A stretch of DNA of 64,000 nucleotides from Rhabditoides inermis (GCA_963966185.1 CAWZYM010000272.1:665501-729500), one strand, 5' to 3'. Numbered from the stretch's first letter, positions 36,479 to 52,386 are shown. Numbers and translations are program-made. Notes: a model not told the origin generated them from the letters alone.

Positions 36479-36886
36479 TACCTTCCGCAAATTTTGTTTG
36501 TTTGTTTGTTTTCTTTCTAATTTCTCATCCATCTCTATGTTTCAGGTCTTCCCTATTACATATAATTTTACAGTCTCGCTTTTATGTTCACCACTGCGGT
36601 CCTGCACTGATGATGCCTCAGGAGGCAGTAGACCCCCCGCAGTGGTCACTATCAGATAGTACTTTTAGAAGTCAACTAGTCTTTAAGTAATTCTACTTGT
36701 AAGCCTGTCTGCAGGTTAAAGGGTCGAAACAGCATTCCGTTGCGTATCTAGCTATTATATGTTCTACTAACTGATCTTCTATCTACTTTGAGAAACCCTC
36801 ATTGTTTACAGTTGTATCGTTTGTTTTCGGTGTTTCGATACGATATTTTTATTCGATTTCGATAAAATAAAAAAGGGAGCATTCAT
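36479..36886. other. 3' region of the Penelope-like element and spacer
   Basis: T-rich after the RT stop, then the palindromic structure at 36591-36645 and AAAGGGTCGAAACAGC near 36719. It ends at the minus-strand secreted-protein gene. Element boundary not definable. Confidence 0.5.
36591..36645. repeat. Double hairpin downstream of the RT ORF
   Basis: Outer stem CCACTGCGG (36591-36599) with CCGCAGTGG (36637-36645), 9 perfect pairs. Inside is a second hairpin TGCCTC-AG-GAGGCA (36614-36627) directly after CTGATGA. It lies in the 3' untranslated part of the Penelope-like element. Confidence 0.8.
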
Positions 36887-37374
36887 TTACTGCTGGTCGT
36901 TCTTCTTGTGTCCTCCGAAGGGTCCGTGACCCGCGGGCTTGAGGGCAAGCAGCTTAGCCTTGGCAGCCTCGACCGTGGTCTGAAGAAGAAACCTCTCTCT
37001 CTCTCTCCCTCTCCCTCTCCCTCTCTCTATCTCTATCTCTATCTCTCTCTCTCCCTTTTTCTTTCTCTTTCCCTCTTTCTCTCTCTCTCTCTCACCTTGT
37101 CGGCATCATCGAGAGTCTGAATGTATTCTTCAACGGCGGTCTTCTTAGCAGCCATGTCAGCGTACTTGCCAGTCTGGTCCTGTGAACGTCATATCATATT
37201 CGCCTTCTCTCTCTTTCTCTTGCCCTCTCTCCCTTCTCTTTCTCTCCCTCTCACCATAAAGATTTCCTTGATCTTCTGGGTAATCTCGGGCTTCACTCCA
37301 GCCACAATCTCCTGGAACTTCTGCTCGAACTCAGCCCCTGAAATGAGAAACCCTCTCCCTCCTCTCTCTCTCTT

Positions 37375-37429
<55 letters not shown>

Positions 37430-37644
37430 ATCTCTCTCTCTTTATCTCTCCCTCTCTCTCTTTATCTCTCTCTCTTTATCTCTCTCTCTCTCTCTCCCTC
37501 TCTCTCTCTCCACTCACTCTTCTCCTTCATCTTGGCGAACATGTCCTGCACTGACTGGCTCTGGGTCTTCACGAGAGCATCCACCTTCTGCTCCTTAGTC
37601 TGAAAAGATGAGATAATGGCGATAAAGAGAGAAAGAGGAAGAGG

Positions 37645-37691
<47 letters not shown>

Positions 37692-37817
37692 TGAGGAAGA
37701 GAAAGAGAAAGAGAGACGCACGGCCTGATCGTCGCTGCTCTCGAAGATAGCCTTCATCTGAGTGTTGAAGTCATCGGTGGTTCCAGGGACCTTCGGGAAG
37801 CCTCCTGTAATAACTGT

Positions 37818-37853
<36 letters not shown>

Positions 37854-37942
37854 ATGTTTTCACCGTGCTTTCCATCGGGACCCTGAGGCCTGGCGCACAC
37901 AGCGATAGCAGTGAGAGCGAGAACGAGGAAGAAACGAGTCAT
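36887..37942 (-). CDS. Small secreted helical protein (SXP/RAL-2-like), minus-strand paralog
   Basis: Six exons on the minus strand, start codon at 37942, stop 36889-36887. It begins with a signal peptide [17 protein letters not shown], then [50 protein letters not shown] and a Lys/Glu-rich helical body to a KKNDQQ tail. It is almost identical to the plus-strand gene at 51405-52386, with the same six exons. The helical, charged, secreted design recalls nematode SXP/RAL-2 (DUF148) proteins but key family motifs are not clear. The promoter has TATAAAAG. Introns 1-2 are pyrimidine tracts and introns 3-5 purine tracts on the sense strand. Confidence 0.85.
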
Positions 37943-38000
37943 GGTTCGATGGTGACACACCTGGGCGACACCCTTTTATACCAGCCGACGCGCCGTGTTT
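37943..38000 (-). promoter_or_regulatory. TATA-box promoter of the minus-strand secreted-protein gene
   Basis: On the minus strand CGGCGCGTCGGCTGGTATAA followed by AAGG lies about 40 bp before the ATG, and the leader GTGTCGCCCAGGTGTGTCAC is near-identical to that of the paralog at 51340-51404, whereas sequence further upstream differs. Confidence 0.75.
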
Positions 38001-38156
38001 AGCTGAACCCGAAAACGGTTGCGGGGGCGATTACTCATGAGAGATCCCGACTAATCGGCCAGCGGATTGTTCTCGATCACTGAACAGCACCGTTTTACAC
38101 GAGTATGCAGCACTCAACTGTGTATTTGCTGCGATTTAAAGCATAACTCCCTATTA

Positions 38157-38895
38157 TCTTTTAAAAGTACTTCCAAGTAAAAATAGTTGGTTTGTACTGT
38201 TGTCTCAGTTGAGCAAAAGGACTGACATGTTTTCAATGGAGACATGTGCCAACAGGCTCTCTCTCTCATACCAGTGCAAAGCGGCCATATTATAATGAAC
38301 GCGTTTACAAAGTTATGCAGTTGTTATCTAAAAACACAACTTCTGTTGTAACATAATACGTCGAATAATGCTGAGAGCCTGTTTGCACATGTCTCCATTG
38401 AAAACATGTCAGTCCTTTTGCTCAACTGAGACAACAGTACAAACCAACTATTTTACTTGGAAGTACTTTTAAAAGATAATATCTGTCCTTTTCTTAAGTT
38501 TTGTTTCACAAAATTACATTTTCATACACGTTCGCGATTCGCTGCGAGGACCGACGCGCACCCGCTATTCGCCTCTCTCTCTCTCTCTCTCTCATTCACA
38601 CACAGAGGGGGCGGGGCGAAAGCGATTGTCCGACGCCCGAGCGCCCGCCCGCCCGAGCGACCGACACCAATCTCAATCCGCACTCGAATGCGGACTCTCC
38701 GTATCTCGCTTCAAATTCAATCAAACTCAATACAACTTTATATAACTCTATCGAATAGAGATGTGAATGCAATGTAACAGTGGAAATCATTTCAAAATGA
38801 GGAAAAGTGCTTCATCCGGGAAAAGTCGTTTTTGAGCATTCTAGCGCGCGGGGACATCCAGTACAAACGAGAGGGCGCTGGCGCGCCCTCTCTAA
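38157..38895 (+). mobile_element. Non-autonomous Helitron, copy 2
   Basis: 739-bp unit on the plus strand starting TCTTTTAAAAG after an A and ending in the GC-rich 10-bp hairpin (38870-38893 region) plus CTAA before a T. It is colinear with copy 1 (2637-3362) in inverse orientation, including the foldback at the 5' end and the GCCCG-rich run. Small indels, and CT versus GA length differences, separate the two. Confidence 0.8.
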
Positions 38896-41371
38896 TTCAA
38901 AAAGGTTCATATCGACAATCGGAATGTGACTAATGTGAGACAACGATATAAGAAAACAAAACCTGAAGATCTTTTTTTCTCTTTTTATCACTACGAAGCA
39001 ACATGCAAAACAAGCACTTTACTTTTGCGCTAGATGTAACAGTAGTAAAAATAGAGAAGAAAATTATTAGTCGATTGATGTATTGATTTATCTGATATTC
39101 GATCTGGAAGTACTAATAGAATCTTTCGTACGCTGTCAAGCCTGAAAAGTATACTTTTGATATTTCATTTTTTACTGATCTATACGTTAGCGTGAAATTC
39201 AAAAGAAAAAGTTAATCGTAAGATGTTATTCTCGAAAATACTGTCATTGTAGTTATTATTCCTTGTGAGAACTAATCGGTAGCCATTCACTCTTTCTTGT
39301 CAATTTATCTCAAATTTATCTCAAAGTTAACTCTCTTGTTTTCCCCTTCTCTCCCTCTCTCTCTCTTTTCTCTTTCGCCTTTTCTCGCCTTCTCTCTTCT
39401 TCTCTCGCCCTCCCCCTCTTTCTTTCTTTCCTTCCCTTCCCACTCCCTCTCTCAATCTATTTCAATATATTCCCCCCTCTTTCAATCTCTCTCCCCCTCT
39501 CTCCATCTCTCTCTATCCCTCTATTTCTCTTTCTTTCTGTCTCTCTCCTTTTCTCTCTTTCTCTTCATGTCTTCTCTCACATCTCTAGACTTCCCTCTCC
39601 CTCAATCTCTCATCATCTATCCATTTACCCCCTCTCTTTTCCTCTCTCTCCCTCTCACTCGTGACATCTCTGTAATGCAACGAGACAGCTTCTTCGCTCT
39701 GCTACTGGCTCCATCTCTCCATCTCTCTCTCGCTCTTTCTCTCTCTCTCTCTCCGACTCTTTCTCCAACTCTCTCTCGCTTCTCTTCCGTTTAACCAAAT
39801 ACACGTAATGTAAGCGATATTTCATACAAGTTGGTTTAGTATGAACCAAGAAAGGAGAGAGCGCGCGCACCTTTTGGTAGTTTAACTATATCTTCCTCAC
39901 CCCGTAACCAATCATGCTGAATTTGGCAAGTATGCGAAAGAACTATTTGATAAAAGAATTAAAACACAAAGATAAGCGGAACCGTGTCTTGGGTGAGAAA
40001 CTTTCAACGCGGACATCAGCAAAATCGATGAACTTTGTGAATTTTCTTCCAAGTTCGGGCATCGAAAGTAGGGACCACAACGTGAGATGTCCTTGATTAC
40101 GTAAATGTTCGTGTGCTTGTTCAGTTACTGTACGACCAGAACATGTCGGACGTGGTACTGACCCGCGTGTGCCGCTTCCGCTCTCTACCAGCTGCAGCAG
40201 CCGGAAAGGTACACTGTGTGTTGGTCGATGTCGATGTGCATAAACACGTGTTTCAATAGCATGATGATATATTGCAGGCATAAAGTTCCGCGGGTCGGCG
40301 CTCGCCCGCACTGATGCTGCACCCGCACACTCGGTTCGTCTTATGTGATATTGTTTTTATTTGTTATCATTCATAGTAACAGCGTGTTTGTTGCGAAAAA
40401 GAATGTCGCTGTCATTCTTTTGGAGAATGGAGAAGAGAAGCGTGATGCGGCGAACGCATATATATTACACGATCCGTAACAATCCGTAACACAATCATCA
40501 ATCAGTACCACGGTGATTCATGTAGATTATGCGTGTCTGTTATTTGCAGTCGAGAAGAAGACGGCGGAGAGTGGAGCTGTGATGCGAGGCGGAGAATGGA
40601 CGATGGGATGGGAGAGTAGAACGAGGGACAGGCGAGCGACAGCCGATGGTCGACACGTCGAGTAGCTGCATGGAGCGGACCCACCTGGATGATGCGGACA
40701 GAAAAGTGCGTGATACTCACATTTCTGTGAATGCACTGTGATTTGTGATTGCAGAGTGTGCTTGCGAGAGTGGTGATTGGAAGGGAGCGCGTCGCGAGGC
40801 AGTAGCTGTGCACGCGCAGGTGGAATTGAAGTATATCAATATTTGGTGGCGAAAAAATACCACGTGGGTGGGAGGCTGAGTTGTCGATGTTCTCGCGTTA
40901 TCGGCAACATCCGAACCCGCGCACGATTCGCATCCTTCCTACTAGGGCATATGGGAAACGTGAGAAGGAGGCGCTTTCTAGTAACGTTCGAGTTCGTGCC
41001 AGCTTGATTTAAATGTTCTCACCTACTGATGACTCGAACATGGCTACGGAGAAAAAGGAGATGCATAATGTTTAGCCGGCAATGTTATCAATCTTCTTTT
41101 TTGAGTGGTGCAGTGGGGCACGGCGAGACGTGAAGAGGGACGAGGAGGACGATCAGCTCAGTCCCGTCTTCCTTCTTCCCGCTTCCCCCATGAAGCCGTT
41201 GTCGTCGACGAGATGGTGGGGGTGGGCGATGGGAGAGTGATGATAGGGAGGAAGGGAAGAGCGGTGAACTTGTATGAACGAATAGAAAAGAGGACGCAGC
41301 ACGTCCAAGGTCCAAGCGTCCAAGGCGAGTCTCTCTCCCTGTCTCTCTCTCTCTCCTTCTCTCTCTCTCTC

Positions 41372-41424
<53 letters not shown>

Positions 41425-41829
41425 TCCGCTTTCTTTCTCTTTCTCTCTCTTCCGCTTTCTCTCTCCTTCTATTGTCGTTTTCTCCGCCAGTCTATTCTCA
41501 ACGTGTTTGTCCGTTTTCTGATAACTGGTTCACTCACGATGTTTTGCTAATTGTTTTAAGTATTTGAGCTATTAGAGCGGTCAGTGGTGATGCGAGTGAA
41601 GAGGAACACGCATCTAGACTGCCATCTTTCAATGCTTAGCCTTAGACGAACTAGTCATAATTCTGTTTATGGGTTATTGTACTAATGTGCATACGTTTAG
41701 TGTGTTTGTGTTCATCTTTTTTTTATACTTTCGTGAGCCGTGCGAGAAGACACGGTGGCGTAGCTGAATTGAAACTATGCAGAAAAAAATGCCTACATCC
41801 CCCGTTTTGATTATTATGTTACTCCTGAC
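38896..41829. other. No gene firmly recognised; CT tracts and possible unassigned exons
   Basis: 39335-39780 is a long degenerate CT/CTTT tract and 41329-41480 another. Between about 40130 and 40790 several stretches are bounded by GCAG acceptors and GTGA/GTAA donors (for example LLYDQNMSDVVLTRVCRFRS near 40127 and VEKKTAESGAVMRGGEWTMG near 40550), which could be exons of a small gene, but I cannot chain them into a convincing protein or recognise a family. Confidence 0.3.
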
Positions 41830-42017
41830 GCAAGTGGCACCGGGGCACCCCCTACAACTCGCAATGTTTCGATGGCATGTTGTAGAAATCCCCCAAACAA
41901 TGAGCTAGCCAAAATTAAAAATCTCGGAGAGCACCGGAAGTGACCTAATTAGGCGCCTAAAGTTTAGAACGTGCGTATGACATCCCAAAATTTTGACCGG
42001 TTGGCACAGCTTCGGCG

Positions 42018-42071
42018 GCCTAGTGGATAGCGAGTGGAATTTCAAGACGAGTACTCGATGGTTCGATCCCC
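42018..42071 (+). repeat. tRNA-like A/B boxes in the left terminal repeat
   Basis: GGCCTAGTGGATAGCG matches an A box/D arm and GGTTCGATCC is a canonical B box about 33 nt later, the spacing found in tRNAs. CGAGTACTCG between them could be a variable-arm stem, as in Ser/Leu tRNAs. Anticodon and T stems do not pair well, so it is tRNA-derived, not a tRNA gene. It points inward to the transposase. Confidence 0.6.
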
Positions 42072-42168
42072 CTACGTGCAAATCTTTTTGCCGAATTCGT
42101 AACACATTTTCATAACACAAAATTATTGTAAAATAGAGTTTATTTATGTGAAGAATCGGCACAAACAA

Positions 42169-44052
42169 TTAGCACTGAATGTGGTAAGAAATGAAGAAAT
42201 GAACAAAGCACATATCAAGTCCGCACCACGCACACCGAATGAAGGCATACTCGGTGCATCCAGAGCCACAGCAGAACTTGAGGACATTGGGGAAGCAGAC
42301 TTGGTTGGGAGTTTCGAAGTCGTTCTTCTCATCAATGTAGCCGGCCTTGTGCCAGCTGTACTCCAAGAAAGGCTTGAAGATGGGCGAGGAGAACTGGCGG
42401 TACACGAGAGAGTACATGGTGAGCAAGTTGTCTCGCTGCGAGAGAACAACCGGGCAGTCGATCAACTGCAAAAAAGTCAATTGAAAAACATGACCGGAAA
42501 TATAAAAAAATAAACGCACCATCACATGATTGGTGATTTTCTTGACAAATCCCTTGAACATCCGGAAAAAGTAGACATCGCATGGTTGAATGAGAGAAGT
42601 CGCTCCAGGAGGGATATTCTTCACTCGGATCGTCTTACCGGGAGGAACCAGAGACTCGATCAGAGCATGATCCCGAAAACTCGTCCAGGAATCGACCAGC
42701 AGAAGAAGTTCATCCGGCATTTCGGGAACGACGCACTCACGAATCCACTCCGCCATATGGGCCTTGGTCATTATGTGTGACGAGCCGGCTCTCACGACCA
42801 AATTCGGGCAATGCTTGTGTCCCTTCTGGGGAAAACGGCCATTGGGTTCTTGAAGGACGACGAACAACTTGTCGCCCAGAGATCCATCGGCCTTCAAACA
42901 GGGGAGGAGAGTAGATGAGTGCGAGATGGCAGAGGAGGACTCTGCTAGTCTCTCCACACTTTTCGATCCAACCACAGCCAGGCAGCGCATCGAGCGACAG
43001 AACTACAATATCAACTGTACACACAACATAAATTTACATACACGATATTCGACACAGAACTCACTTTATTGATTCCACATTGGTCGGCGTTCCACGTGCT
43101 GCTGCGACCGACAGTCGGCATGAGTCCACGGATCTGTAGAACAATGCAAATATATGAATTCGAACAAACGATCGTCAGACATAAATTCACAAAAAAACTC
43201 ACCTCTGCAACATATTCGGCAGCTTTGCGAAGAGTGACGGTTTCGTCTCGGAGACTTTTCTTTGTGACGATTTTGGTGATGCGGCGCGAACAGAACCGGT
43301 GGGTTTTCTTGAAAGTAGACACCCATCTGGGAGACGCCTTGAAATTGTTGGCGTGGTATTTATCCTCGTTCAAAGTCAGCGCCATGCGAGAAATGTCCAC
43401 ATCGTGCAACATCACTCCTAAAAAGTAACACAAATACACATAAAAACTAGGAAATACAAACGTACCTTCATTCATTTTCTCGGTAACAACCGCTTCCAAC
43501 TCCTTTGCCAGCTCCCTCAAAATGGCAGCCTTGGACGACATCAATTCCACTTTGGCAGCGAGTTTCTTCAGTTTACTGTAGTCCTCCTCGGTGTTGATGA
43601 AGTAGAAGTATGAGTGCATGCTGGACAGACTGCGCCACTTCTTGGTCTTCGCGGACAAAGCGTATTCGATTGCCTTCTTCACCTGACAAAATCGTGAATT
43701 GAAAAAAAGTTGAAAAAGTTGAAAAATCGAAGTAAAATGAATACTGCATACACGTAAAAAAACTCACCTCTTCGAACGAGCGGACAGAGTTAGAGAAAAC
43801 AATGGTGTTCATCTCCGCTTCGTACTGCTCCATATCCTCGGGTTCGTCTCCAGTCCACTCCACATCGTCCAAATCCGGCGACGGCACAGTATCATCAAAC
43901 GAGTCGAAATCCGTTTCTCCAAACTCGACCTGCTGGAGAAGGGCACAGAGAGAGGCAGCAATCTTCTCCTCCTTGCGTGACAGCTGCGACGAAGATGCAG
44001 AGCCAAACCTGTCCACCAGGCGACCGACAATATTCGCGAGACACACAGACAT
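42169..44052 (-). CDS. Tc5/pogo-like transposase (DDE_1) of the transposon
   Basis: Minus-strand exons about 44052-43768 (MSVCLANIVGRLVDRFGSAS), 43682-43461, 43423-43204, 43136-43072, 42990-42518 and 42466-42169. A CENP-B/Tc5-type DNA-binding region reads NFKASPRWVSTFKKTHRFCS. The DDD catalytic triad is visible: NADQCG (first Asp), LLLVDSWTSF (second) and LIQPCDVYFFRMFK (third). The C-terminus is rich in Cys (FCCGSG then AFIRCAWCGLDMCFVHFF), as in the Tc5 C-terminal domain. All catalytic acids and the reading frames appear intact across introns, so this copy may be active or recently so. Confidence 0.8.
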
Positions 44053-44334
44053 AGTTAGTGTACCCACACATCGGTGAAGTGGTTTATATACAAAAACTTA
44101 CAGGATGCGTTTATCATCACGGATATCCTCTTTTTTATCATCACGGAAGTATATTTTCCTGGTAGCAATAGGAAGTGAACAGGAACAATCGTGAAAAAAA
44201 CAACAACAACAAATAAAATTTTTGTTAGAAATATGAAAAAACAATCCGGTCTGACGATGTAGACAAATAAACTCTATTTTACAATAATTTTGTGTTATGA
44301 AAATGTGTTACGAATTCGGCAAAAAGATTTGCAC

Positions 44335-44395
44335 GTAGGGGGATCGAACCATCGAGTACTCGTCTTGAAACTCCACTCGCTATCCACTAGGCCGC
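44335..44395 (-). repeat. tRNA-like A/B boxes in the right terminal repeat
   Basis: Mirror image of 42018-42071: GGCCTAGTGGATAGCG and GGTTCGATCC on the minus strand, again pointing inward. Confidence 0.6.
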
Positions 44396-44580
44396 CGAAG
44401 CTGTGCCAACCGGTCAAAATTTCGGGATGTCATACGCACGCTCTAAACTTTCGGCGCCTAATTAGGTCACTTCCGGTGCTCTCCGAGATTTTTAATTTTG
44501 GCTAGCTCATTGTTTGGGGGATTTCTACAACATGCCATCGAAACATTGCGAGTTGTGGGGGGTGCCCCGGTGCCACTTGC

Positions 44581-45192
44581 TGTGAGGTGTGTGTGTGTTT
44601 TCGTTCTAACAGTGAATGGCGTAGTGCAACGGAGTGGAAACCGTAAACACCATCATTCAGGATTCTCGTTTGTGTTGCACCATTTGACCACTGTTTCGGC
44701 ATGTACTTGTACTTTTGGTCAATAGTCGAGTCGGATAATCCCAAACAAAATCGTAGACGGTCATCGATACTACATAGATGTCGATGACTGGATATTTTTG
44801 AGTGGCTTCCACCGATCTTCAATAGAGAGCTGGCACTATTTGTATTTCCTGCATCTACAGAGCTCAATTCTCACTTCTGCAGACTCTCTTACTTAGAGTC
44901 ATGAAATTTGCATATCTTGAGTGGTGCGCGCTATCAATGCGCGCCGTTGTTCAGTGTGCGCGGGCAGTGGGCAGGCGCGATACTGTATGTTGGAATAATG
45001 TAAAATGATATATGAACCGATGTCGGTGAAGATCATTAATCATTCGCAAGCTCCATCATCTGGGCGGTCGCATTGCGATGCCTGCCCTCGAGAAGGTCAC
45101 TATTAGGAGTGCCGTGTGATGAGCCTTGTTGTTGATTATATAGTTATAAAATGGTGCCAAAATTACGTTATTGCCTCGCGCCGAGTGCCCGC

Positions 45193-45247
<55 letters not shown>

Positions 45248-45476
45248 TCTCTCTTTCTCTCTCTCGAAAATGAATGTGTGTGATGGGTGTACGATTAATG
45301 CTGTTTACTATTTCCTACAACATATGTTCATTCGAGTAACATGACCAGCGAGAAAGGTGGCCTCGCCATGACGCATCGGCTACACTATCATATTTGTTAT
45401 TGCATTGCTAGTCATGTGTTTCCCGACGATATCACTGTTAACACGTATAATGTGTTGACACGTTCCAGAAATAGCG

Positions 45477-45516
<40 letters not shown>

Positions 45517-46120
45517 TCAGAGATTCTCGACAATAAATGGTTTTGATATATGATGTATTTAGTGCAAAAACATACTTATGTTAATTAGTTTTCAGTAGTT
45601 TATAAAAACGAGAGGCAGGAGCAATGGCAGTATAAAGTTTTATCTTTTTTGTATTGCTTCTTGAATAATGACGAAAAGATAAGATGAAGGTAGATTGGCA
45701 GGTAACTCTTTTCTTAATTGTGTTCGAAACATTTCTAATTTTTCCAGTACTTCAACCATTTGACGCAATCAGTAGATCTAAACATGCGTATTTAACAATC
45801 GCCGAACTGTGGAGTATAATACACTGATGTGACTAGTTTGAGTCGACTCAAACACTGTGTGAATGAAACCTTGTAATATGGAATGGTTTTCATGCATAAA
45901 ACTGTAATGAAGCTGCAAAAAAACTGAGGCATGATAAAAGCCACACTATTGCATCCTCGATTACCGCCGGTGGTCACACACGTCTTGTTTTCGCGGACCA
46001 CTCGTGTAGAAGTTATGTATCCCTTCTCTCCTATTTCAATATCTCATATTGTAATATCTACCGTTACCGTACCACATGATATGCGTACTTATGATAGTGT
46101 GACTCTGTCAGCTTTCAGTC
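44581..46120. other. Spacer between the transposon and V-ATPase A
   Basis: No exon supported. It holds (CT)n at 45195-45265 and (GA)n at 45483-45514, and likely the V-ATPase promoter and 5' UTR, which ends at TTTCAG just before the ATG. Confidence 0.5.
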
Positions 46121-50320
<4,200 letters not shown>

Positions 50321-51339
50321 CCCAGCATTCAAAAACGTCACATAATTCACATTTATTACGCATTCATATCTATTCACGTTTAATTTATTGATCATGCCTC
50401 CAATATAAATTATTTTTCCATTCATGCACAGATACACACTAATCTGAATGCGTCCAGGTCGTAGAATTCAATCATGTTCTTCAACATTTTCAGAATGATG
50501 TTTTTAATTTGACAAAATTTTGCGTGGGGTAATCAAGATCGAACTCGCGGATCGTTGATTGGTGATTGTAAGCCGCGAAAATGTTACCACGAACACACGT
50601 GGTCATGTAAGAAAATCAGCAAATCACGCCAAGGAAAATCTACGATGCGTTTTGTGCAGTATACTGTTTGTCCAAAACCGATAATGTTTTCGACGAAAAA
50701 TCTGATTACACGTACAACACGTATTACACGTAGTTTATTACATGACACGTACAACACGAAATCACTCGTATGACCCTGAGATGGTCGTATGTTTTGCGCT
50801 GAATGAAAAGGTTCACTTATCAGGCTCTTCCCATCCATGCATGCATTCGTCTTGCGGATCATATTGAACCAACATTGACGTAGATGTAAATATTCGATTG
50901 AAATCCATTGACAATCCAAGTGCGCGGCGACTTCGGTAACGAATTGGCCGCCAGGAAAAATATCCACTCCTTATAGTGCCAATAGGAATTCATTTCTCGA
51001 ATTAGCGTTGCTCCACTCAATGACATATGAGCTAGTCCGCGCGAGCCCAGCGTATTCAGTGGTTTGGACTTTTAGCAAATGTATTGTAATGTGTGCGCGG
51101 TTTGCTTCAACACAAAAAGTTATGTGTTGCGCGAGCAATCTATTGTCTATATGGGTCGTTTGACCTTTGAAACCTCCGAAACCCGAAAAATCTTCGATCG
51201 TGATCAAAAAAGACTAGTATGACGTGCTTTGTTATTTCAGTATTATATCTCACATCGCCACTAATCCGCCACAAACTCGCACCAATCACACCAGTGTACT
51301 GTTAGTAATGATTGTCACAAAACAGAAGTTTATCGGTAT
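50321..51339. other. Spacer with a tRNA-like remnant
   Basis: No coding exon seen. On the minus strand about 50608-50530, TTCGTGGTAAC and GAGTTCGATCTTG look like an A and a B box. The rest is unremarkable A/T-rich DNA. Confidence 0.4.
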
Positions 51340-51404
51340 TCCACTCAAAAACGGCGCGTCGGCTGGTATAAAAGGTTGTCGCCCAGGTGTGTCACCATCG
51401 AACC
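51340..51404 (+). promoter_or_regulatory. TATA-box promoter of the plus-strand secreted-protein gene
   Basis: CGGCGCGTCGGCTGGTATAA then AAGG (TATA at 51367-51374), 31 bp before the ATG at 51405, matching the promoter of the inverted paralog; similarity stops just upstream of the CGGCGCG block. Confidence 0.75.
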
Positions 51405-51635
51405 ATGACTCGTTTCTTCTTCGTTCTCGCTCTCACTGCTATCGCTGTGTGCGCCAGGCCTCAGGGTCCCGATGGAAAGCACGGTGAAGACATCGACTCT
51501 CTCTCTCTCTTTCTCTTTCTCTCTCTCTCTCTCTAACATATATTACAGGAGGCTTCCCGAAGATCCCTGGAACCACCGATGACTTCAACACTCAGATGAA
51601 GGCTATCTTCGAGAGCAGCGACGATCAGGCCGTGC

Positions 51636-51682
<47 letters not shown>

Positions 51683-51839
51683 CCCTCGTTCTTCTCTCAA
51701 TCCCTCTCTGCCCCTTCAGACTAAGGAGCAGAAGGTGGATGCTCTCGTTAAGACCCAAAGCCAGTCTGTGCAGGATATGTTCGCCAAGATGAAGGAGAAG
51801 AGTGAGTGGAGAGAGGACGGGAGAGAGAGAGGGAGAGAT

Positions 51840-51886
<47 letters not shown>

Positions 51887-52235
51887 AAGAGAGAGAGAGA
51901 GATGGAAAGAGATAAGGGAGAGGATTTCTCATTTCAGAGGCTGAGTTCGAGCAGAAGTTCCAGGAGATTGTGACTGGAGTGAAGCCCGAGATTACCCAGA
52001 AGATCAAGGAAATATTTATGGTGAGAGGGAAAGAGAGAGAGAGAAGAGAGAGAGGGCAAGAGGAAGAGCAAGAGGAAGATAAAGAGAGAGAAGGCGAATA
52101 TGATATGACGTTCACAGGACCAGACTGGCAAGTACGCTGACATGACTGCTAAGAAGACCGCCGTCGAAGATTACATTCAGACTCTCGATGATGCCGACAA
52201 GGTGAGAGAGAGAGAAAGGGAGAGAGAGAGAAAAA

Positions 52236-52287
<52 letters not shown>

Positions 52288-52386
52288 CTTCAGGCTACGG
52301 TCGAGGCTGCCAAGGCTAAGCTGCTTGCTCTCAAGCCCACAGGTCGCGGACAGTTCGTGGCAAACAACGACAACGACCAGCAGTAA
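51405..52386 (+). CDS. Small secreted helical protein (SXP/RAL-2-like), plus-strand paralog
   Basis: Exons 51405-51483, 51549-51631, 51720-51801, 51938-52020, 52118-52201 and 52294-52386 join in frame to 167 residues. Signal peptide [17 protein letters not shown] with a likely cut before RPQGPDG, then an amphipathic Lys/Glu-rich helical body ([39 protein letters not shown]) and tail NNDNDQQ. The family call is tentative; secretion is well supported. It is the head-to-head (divergent) partner of the minus-strand copy at 36.9-37.9 kb; the C-terminal tails differ most ([14 protein letters not shown] versus GHGPFGGHKKNDQQ). AATAAA follows at 52407. Confidence 0.9.

Larger units (their letters stand above)
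41830..44580 (-). mobile_element. Tc5-like DNA transposon with ~310-bp terminal inverted repeats
   Basis: Terminal repeats 41830-42137 and 44264-44580 are near-perfect reverse complements, beginning GCAAGTGGCACCGGGGCACC. Between them a multi-exon transposase lies on the minus strand. Long terminal repeats, a pogo/CENP-B type N-terminus and a Cys-rich C-terminus fit the Tc5 group of nematodes. I do not see a clean TNA target duplication at the ends (flanks ...CTGAC and TGTGAGG). Each terminal repeat contains a tRNA-like sequence. Confidence 0.85.

Noticed and set aside
36607..36632. Intact hammerhead ribozyme
   Set aside because: CTGATGA and stem II are present but the required GAAA core after stem II and a clear cleavage site are missing.
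37121..37603. 160-codon plus-strand frame
   Set aside because: Antisense of the secreted-protein gene's exons and purine introns.
39297..39794. 165-codon plus-strand open frame rich in Ser/Leu/Phe
   Set aside because: It is the translation of a CT/CTTT simple-sequence tract; no codon-level or domain signal.
42018..42071. Functional tRNA gene
   Set aside because: A and B boxes are good but the acceptor, anticodon and T stems do not pair.
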